Source: Deinococcus taeanensis (GTDB taxonomy: Bacteria > Deinococcota > Deinococci > Deinococcales > Deinococcaceae). Taken from it: DNA of 64,000 nt. A program made the position numbers and the translations under genes. The stretch is taken from contig NZ_CP083455.1 in assembly GCF_020229735.1 (NCBI RefSeq), positions 1,453,001 to 1,517,000 of the forward strand, given 5' to 3'. The notes under the pieces were generated by a model, which was not told the origin of the DNA, did not search any database, and saw only the letters and a list, made by a program, of their open reading frames with translations. Shown in pieces: positions 61,235-64,000 of this stretch. How positions within the stretch are numbered: the stretch's first letter is position 1; the number at the start of each line of letters is the position of its first letter.

Positions 61235-61240
61235 AGCCTA
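61235..61240 (-). promoter_or_regulatory. -10 box (leaderless) of the thioesterase/aat operon
   Basis: TAGGCT on the minus strand, 6 nt before the ATG at 61228. Confidence 0.5.
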
Positions 61241-61300
61241 CCGTGCGCGGCGCGCTCAGGGGATTGGGGCCGCCCCCCCTGTCCAGAAGCTGCGGGCGCC

Positions 61301-61306
61301 TAGAAT
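61301..61306 (+). promoter_or_regulatory. -10 box (leaderless) of recF
   Basis: TAGAAT with a 6-nt gap to the GTG at 61313. Confidence 0.55.
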
Positions 61307-61312
61307 GGGTGG

Positions 61313-62407
61313 GTGCGTCTGGACTCGCTTTCCACCCTGAATTACCGGAATCTTGCGCCGTGCACGCTGCAGTTCCCGGCGGGCGTGACGGGCGTGTTCG
61401 GGGAGAACGGGGCCGGAAAGACGAACCTTCTTGAAGCCGCGTACCTGGCCCTGACCGGACAGACGGACGTCACGCGCCTGGAGCAGCTGGTGCAGCAGGG
61501 CGAAACGGAAGCGTACGTGCGCGCCGACCTGGAGTCCGCCGGGAGCCTGAGCGTGCAGGAGGTGGGCCTGGGGCGCGGGCGGCGGCAGCTGAAGCTCGAT
61601 GGCGTGCGCGTGCGCACGGGGGACCTGCCGCGTGGCAGCGCGGTGTGGATCCGGCCAGAGGACAGCGAACTGGTGTTCGGGTCCCCGTCGGGCCGCCGGG
61701 CGTTTCTGGATTCGCTGCTCTCACGCATCAGCGCGCGGTACGCCGAGCACCTCGCGCGGTACGAGCGGACCGTGTCGCAGCGCAACGCGGCGCTGCGCGG
61801 CGGGGAGGAATGGGCCATGCACGTCTGGGATGAAGCGCTCGTGCGCCTGGGCAGCGAGATCATGGCGGTGCGCCGCCGGGCCCTGGTGCGCCTGAACGAA
61901 CTGGCCGCCGAGGCGAACGCCGCGCTGGGCAGCCGCAAGCCGCTCACGCTGAGTCTCACGGAATCCACCACGCCCGAAACGTACGCCCACGACCTGGCGT
62001 CGCGCCGCGCCGAGGAACTCGCGCGCGGCAGCACCGTGACCGGCCCCCACCGCGACGACCTCGTGCTGACGCTGGGCGATTTCCCGGCCAGCGAGTACGC
62101 CAGCCGCGGCGAGGGCCGCACGGTCGCGCTCGCGCTGCGCCGCGCGGAACTGGAGCTGCTCGCCGAGCGGTTCGGGGAGCGGCCCGTGCTGCTGATTGAT
62201 GATTTCTCCGCGGAACTCGACCCGGGCCGCCGGGCGTTTCTGCTGGACCTGGCGGGCAGCGTGCCGCAGGCCATCGTGACCGGCACCGACCGCGCCCCCG
62301 GCGCGGCCCTCACGCTGCGCGCCCACTCCGGGCGCTTCACGCCCGACGACCCGGCGGCGCCGGAGACCACACTGGAACCCACGGGCGTGGCGGGGGTGGG
62401 CGCGTGA
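61313..62407 (+). CDS. recF: DNA replication/repair ATPase RecF, 364 aa
   Basis: Loads RecA with RecO and RecR at gaps; Deinococcus relies on RecFOR because RecBC is absent (family knowledge). Walker A VFGENGAGKTNLLEA, RPEDSELVFGSPSGRRAFLD, ABC signature ASRGEGRTVALALRRAE, Walker B VLLIDDFSAELD. GTG start at 61313. Overlaps the next gene by 4 nt. Confidence 0.95.
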   Translation: MRLDSLSTLNYRNLAPCTLQFPAGVTGVFGENGAGKTNLLEAAYLALTGQTDVTRLEQLVQQGETEAYVRADLESAGSLSVQEVGLGRGRRQLKLDGVRVRTGDLPRGSAVWIRPEDSELVFGSPSGRRAFLDSLLSRISARYAEHLARYERTVSQRNAALRGGEEWAMHVWDEALVRLGSEIMAVRRRALVRLNELAAEANAALGSRKPLTLSLTESTTPETYAHDLASRRAEELARGSTVTGPHRDDLVLTLGDFPASEYASRGEGRTVALALRRAELELLAERFGERPVLLIDDFSAELDPGRRAFLLDLAGSVPQAIVTGTDRAPGAALTLRAHSGRFTPDDPAAPETTLEPTGVAGVGA

Positions 62408-63276
62408 GCCGCGGCCGGCGCATGAGCGGCCCGCTGCGCCTGGGCGACCTGATGGGCGCCACGCTGGGCAGCGCGAAACTCACGTACGGGATTCGGCGGG
62501 CGCGCGCCATTCTGCTGTGGCCGCAGGCGGTCGGCCCGGACATTGCGCGCATGACCCGGCCGCGCACGCAGCAGGGCACGACCCTGTTCGTGGAGGTCCG
62601 TGACAGCGCCACCGCGCATCACCTGAGCATGCAGCGCCACCACTTCCTGAAGGCGCTGAACGCCCTGCTGCCCGACGCGCCACTGACCGAAATCCGTTTC
62701 AGTGTGGGCACGGTCCGGGAACCCACGCCGCCGGCGGCCGTCTCTCCCCTGCCCGCGCCGGACCGCGCGCGCGCCCGGCAACTCGTGCAGGACGTCCCGG
62801 ACGACCTGAAAAGCGCGGCGCTGCGGGCCGCCGAGGCCATCACCCGCGCCCGCAAGTGGCGTGAGGAGCAGGGCTGGCGGCCCTGCCCGGTCTGCGGGGA
62901 GGCCAGCCGGGAACAGCCCTGCCGGGCCTGCACCCTGACCCTCGACGACCCGAACGTGCGTCGCGCAGCCCGCACGCTGATGCGCCAGCCGGAACGCCTG
63001 GAGGCGCTGCGCGACACCATCGGAAACAGCGGGGTGCACGCCGCACGGCACCTGGCGCTGCGGCAGCTTGAAGACCAGTTGAACCTGCTGGCCCTGGAGT
63101 GCGTGCGCAGCGGTCACGATGACGGCTACCGGGAGTTCCTCGAACAGCAGGCCCGCGTGTTTCTGGCCCTGACCCTGGGTCGGCCGCGCGCGGGCCTGCG
63201 CCGGGCAGATTTCACGGCCCTGCCGGATGGAGCGCGCAGCGTCCTGAGTGCCGGCCGTGGGAGTGGAGATGCGTGA
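62404..63276 (+). CDS. DUF721/DciA-like protein with zinc ribbon, 290 aa
   Basis: The N-terminal ~100 residues match DUF721 (DciA, replicative helicase loader/operator): GPLRLGDLMGATLGSAKLTYGIRRARAILLWPQAVGPDIARMTRP, then TTLFVEVRDSATAHHLSMQRHHFLKALNALLP. A later CPVC...CRAC pair (about 160-180) suggests a zinc ribbon not in the usual DciA, plus a helical tail (about 195-290). GTGA overlap with recF indicates coupling. Total length is nearly twice a typical DciA. The domain call is good, the whole-protein function uncertain. Confidence 0.8.
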   Translation: MSRGRRMSGPLRLGDLMGATLGSAKLTYGIRRARAILLWPQAVGPDIARMTRPRTQQGTTLFVEVRDSATAHHLSMQRHHFLKALNALLPDAPLTEIRFSVGTVREPTPPAAVSPLPAPDRARARQLVQDVPDDLKSAALRAAEAITRARKWREEQGWRPCPVCGEASREQPCRACTLTLDDPNVRRAARTLMRQPERLEALRDTIGNSGVHAARHLALRQLEDQLNLLALECVRSGHDDGYREFLEQQARVFLALTLGRPRAGLRRADFTALPDGARSVLSAGRGSGDA

Positions 63277-63297
63277 GCACACCCGCGCCGGGCGCAT

Positions 63298-63303
63298 TAT
63301 GCT
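63298..63303 (+). promoter_or_regulatory. -10 box (leaderless) of moaB
   Basis: TATGCT with a 6-nt gap to the ATG at 63310. Confidence 0.55.
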
Positions 63304-63309
63304 GACCGC

Positions 63310-63981
63310 ATGACGGAACCTCACGGTCGCCCTGAGCCCACCGCCGAACTCAGCCCGGTGCAGGCCGGGTCCGCCGGGTCCCACCGTGACGTCTCGCCCC
63401 GCTCGGTGCGCGTGGCGGTCCTGACGGTCAGCGACACCCGCACTCCGGAGACCGACACCAGCGGCCAGTACCTCATCGCGCAGCTGGAAGCCGGCGGGCA
63501 TCAGGTCGTCGCCTACCGCGTGGTGAAGGACGACGCCCTGGAGATCCGCTCGGCCCTCGTGGCGTTCACGCGGGAAGCGACCGTGGTGCTGTCCAGCGGC
63601 GGCACCGGCATTACCGGGCGGGACGTGACGGTGCCGGTCGTGGAGTCCCTGATCACCAAGCCCATTCCGGGGTTCGGGGAGCTGTTCCGGATGCTCAGCT
63701 TCCAGCAGGTGGGGGGCGCGGCCATGCTGTCACGGGCCGTTGCGGGCCTGGTGCGCGGCGCCGTGGTGTTTGCCATGCCCGGCAGCCTGAACGCCGTGCA
63801 GACCGCCTGGACGGGCCTGCTGAAAGATGAGATCGGACACCTGGCCTTCGAGGTGGAGCGGCATGGGCAACCGGGCGTGCTGGCCCACCCGGGCGCCGCG
63901 CCGGTGACGCCGCCCCTGCCGGGCGCGGGTGGGGGCGTGGCCGCCGGTCTGGGCCGCCACAAGAAAGGTGGGGGCGTCTGA
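63310..63981 (+). CDS. moaB: molybdenum cofactor biosynthesis protein MoaB/MogA family, 223 aa
   Basis: Molybdopterin adenylyltransferase-like fold. [70 protein letters not shown] and [19 protein letters not shown] are all classic. An N-terminal tail of about 33 residues and a Gly/Pro-rich C-terminal tail (about 195-223) extend the usual 170 aa. No other mo genes adjacent. Confidence 0.93.
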   Translation: MTEPHGRPEPTAELSPVQAGSAGSHRDVSPRSVRVAVLTVSDTRTPETDTSGQYLIAQLEAGGHQVVAYRVVKDDALEIRSALVAFTREATVVLSSGGTGITGRDVTVPVVESLITKPIPGFGELFRMLSFQQVGGAAMLSRAVAGLVRGAVVFAMPGSLNAVQTAWTGLLKDEIGHLAFEVERHGQPGVLAHPGAAPVTPPLPGAGGGVAAGLGRHKKGGGV

Positions 63982-64000
63982 CCCTGGGCCCGCAGACCGC

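Overview
The window is high-GC bacterial DNA, almost certainly from a Deinococcus chromosome. The markers are a UvrA2-type excinuclease subunit, SpoVS in a non-sporulating setting, an Nramp manganese importer, a triple-CBM41 pullulanase, and many genes whose start codon sits 5-9 nt after a TANNNT hexamer with no ribosome binding site (leaderless transcripts). Leaderless transcripts are a documented trait of Deinococcus. I cannot name the species from sequence alone. I recognise no tRNA, rRNA, IS element, prophage or CRISPR array, so this reads as ordinary chromosomal backbone with interesting regulation.

Layout. 1-2272: uvrA2 (runs off the left edge). 2.6-6.5 kb: a hypothetical protein, a class-III aminotransferase, two head-to-head rhodaneses, a SufT-like DUF59 protein and a YugP-like protease. 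6.6-9.2 kb: spoVS and a Tat-exported PhoX phosphatase preceded by tandem 11-nt Pho-box-like repeats. 9.2-13.2 kb: potABCD polyamine importer. 13.3-20.5 kb: a dCache-GAF-GGDEF protein, a DUF4384 protein, map, a DppA-type peptidase and small secreted or unknown proteins. 20.6-24.3 kb: pulA, frameshifted. 24.4-35.4 kb: nucleoside hydrolase, JAMM peptidase, ftsK, a triple-fasciclin protein, a phosphoesterase, an ABC-2 exporter and a winged-helix protein. 35.5-39.9 kb: malEFG, which may import the maltodextrins that pullulanase releases. 40.2-47.9 kb: an MFS exporter behind a TetR-like operator, rsmB (frameshifted), deoD, alaX, and a marR-MFS efflux operon. 48-56.3 kb: class-V aminotransferase, CAP protein, CoA-disulfide-reductase-like enzyme, serA and mntH behind a DtxR/MntR-like box. 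56.4-60.2 kb: a two-gene signalling unit (receiver-GAF-GGDEF plus four-PAS kinase). 60.2-64 kb: aat, a thioesterase, recF-dciA and moaB.

The most novel signal is a recurring upstream architecture. Four genes (potA, marR, the GGDEF response regulator and a small membrane protein) are each preceded by a leaderless mini-ORF of 9-14 codons. Its ATG or GTG lies 6-7 nt after a TANNNT box, and its stop overlaps or immediately precedes the downstream start. This looks like coupled leader-peptide control. Two genes (pulA, rsmB) each carry an apparent one-base loss in a homopolymer. These may be real mutations or sequencing errors.
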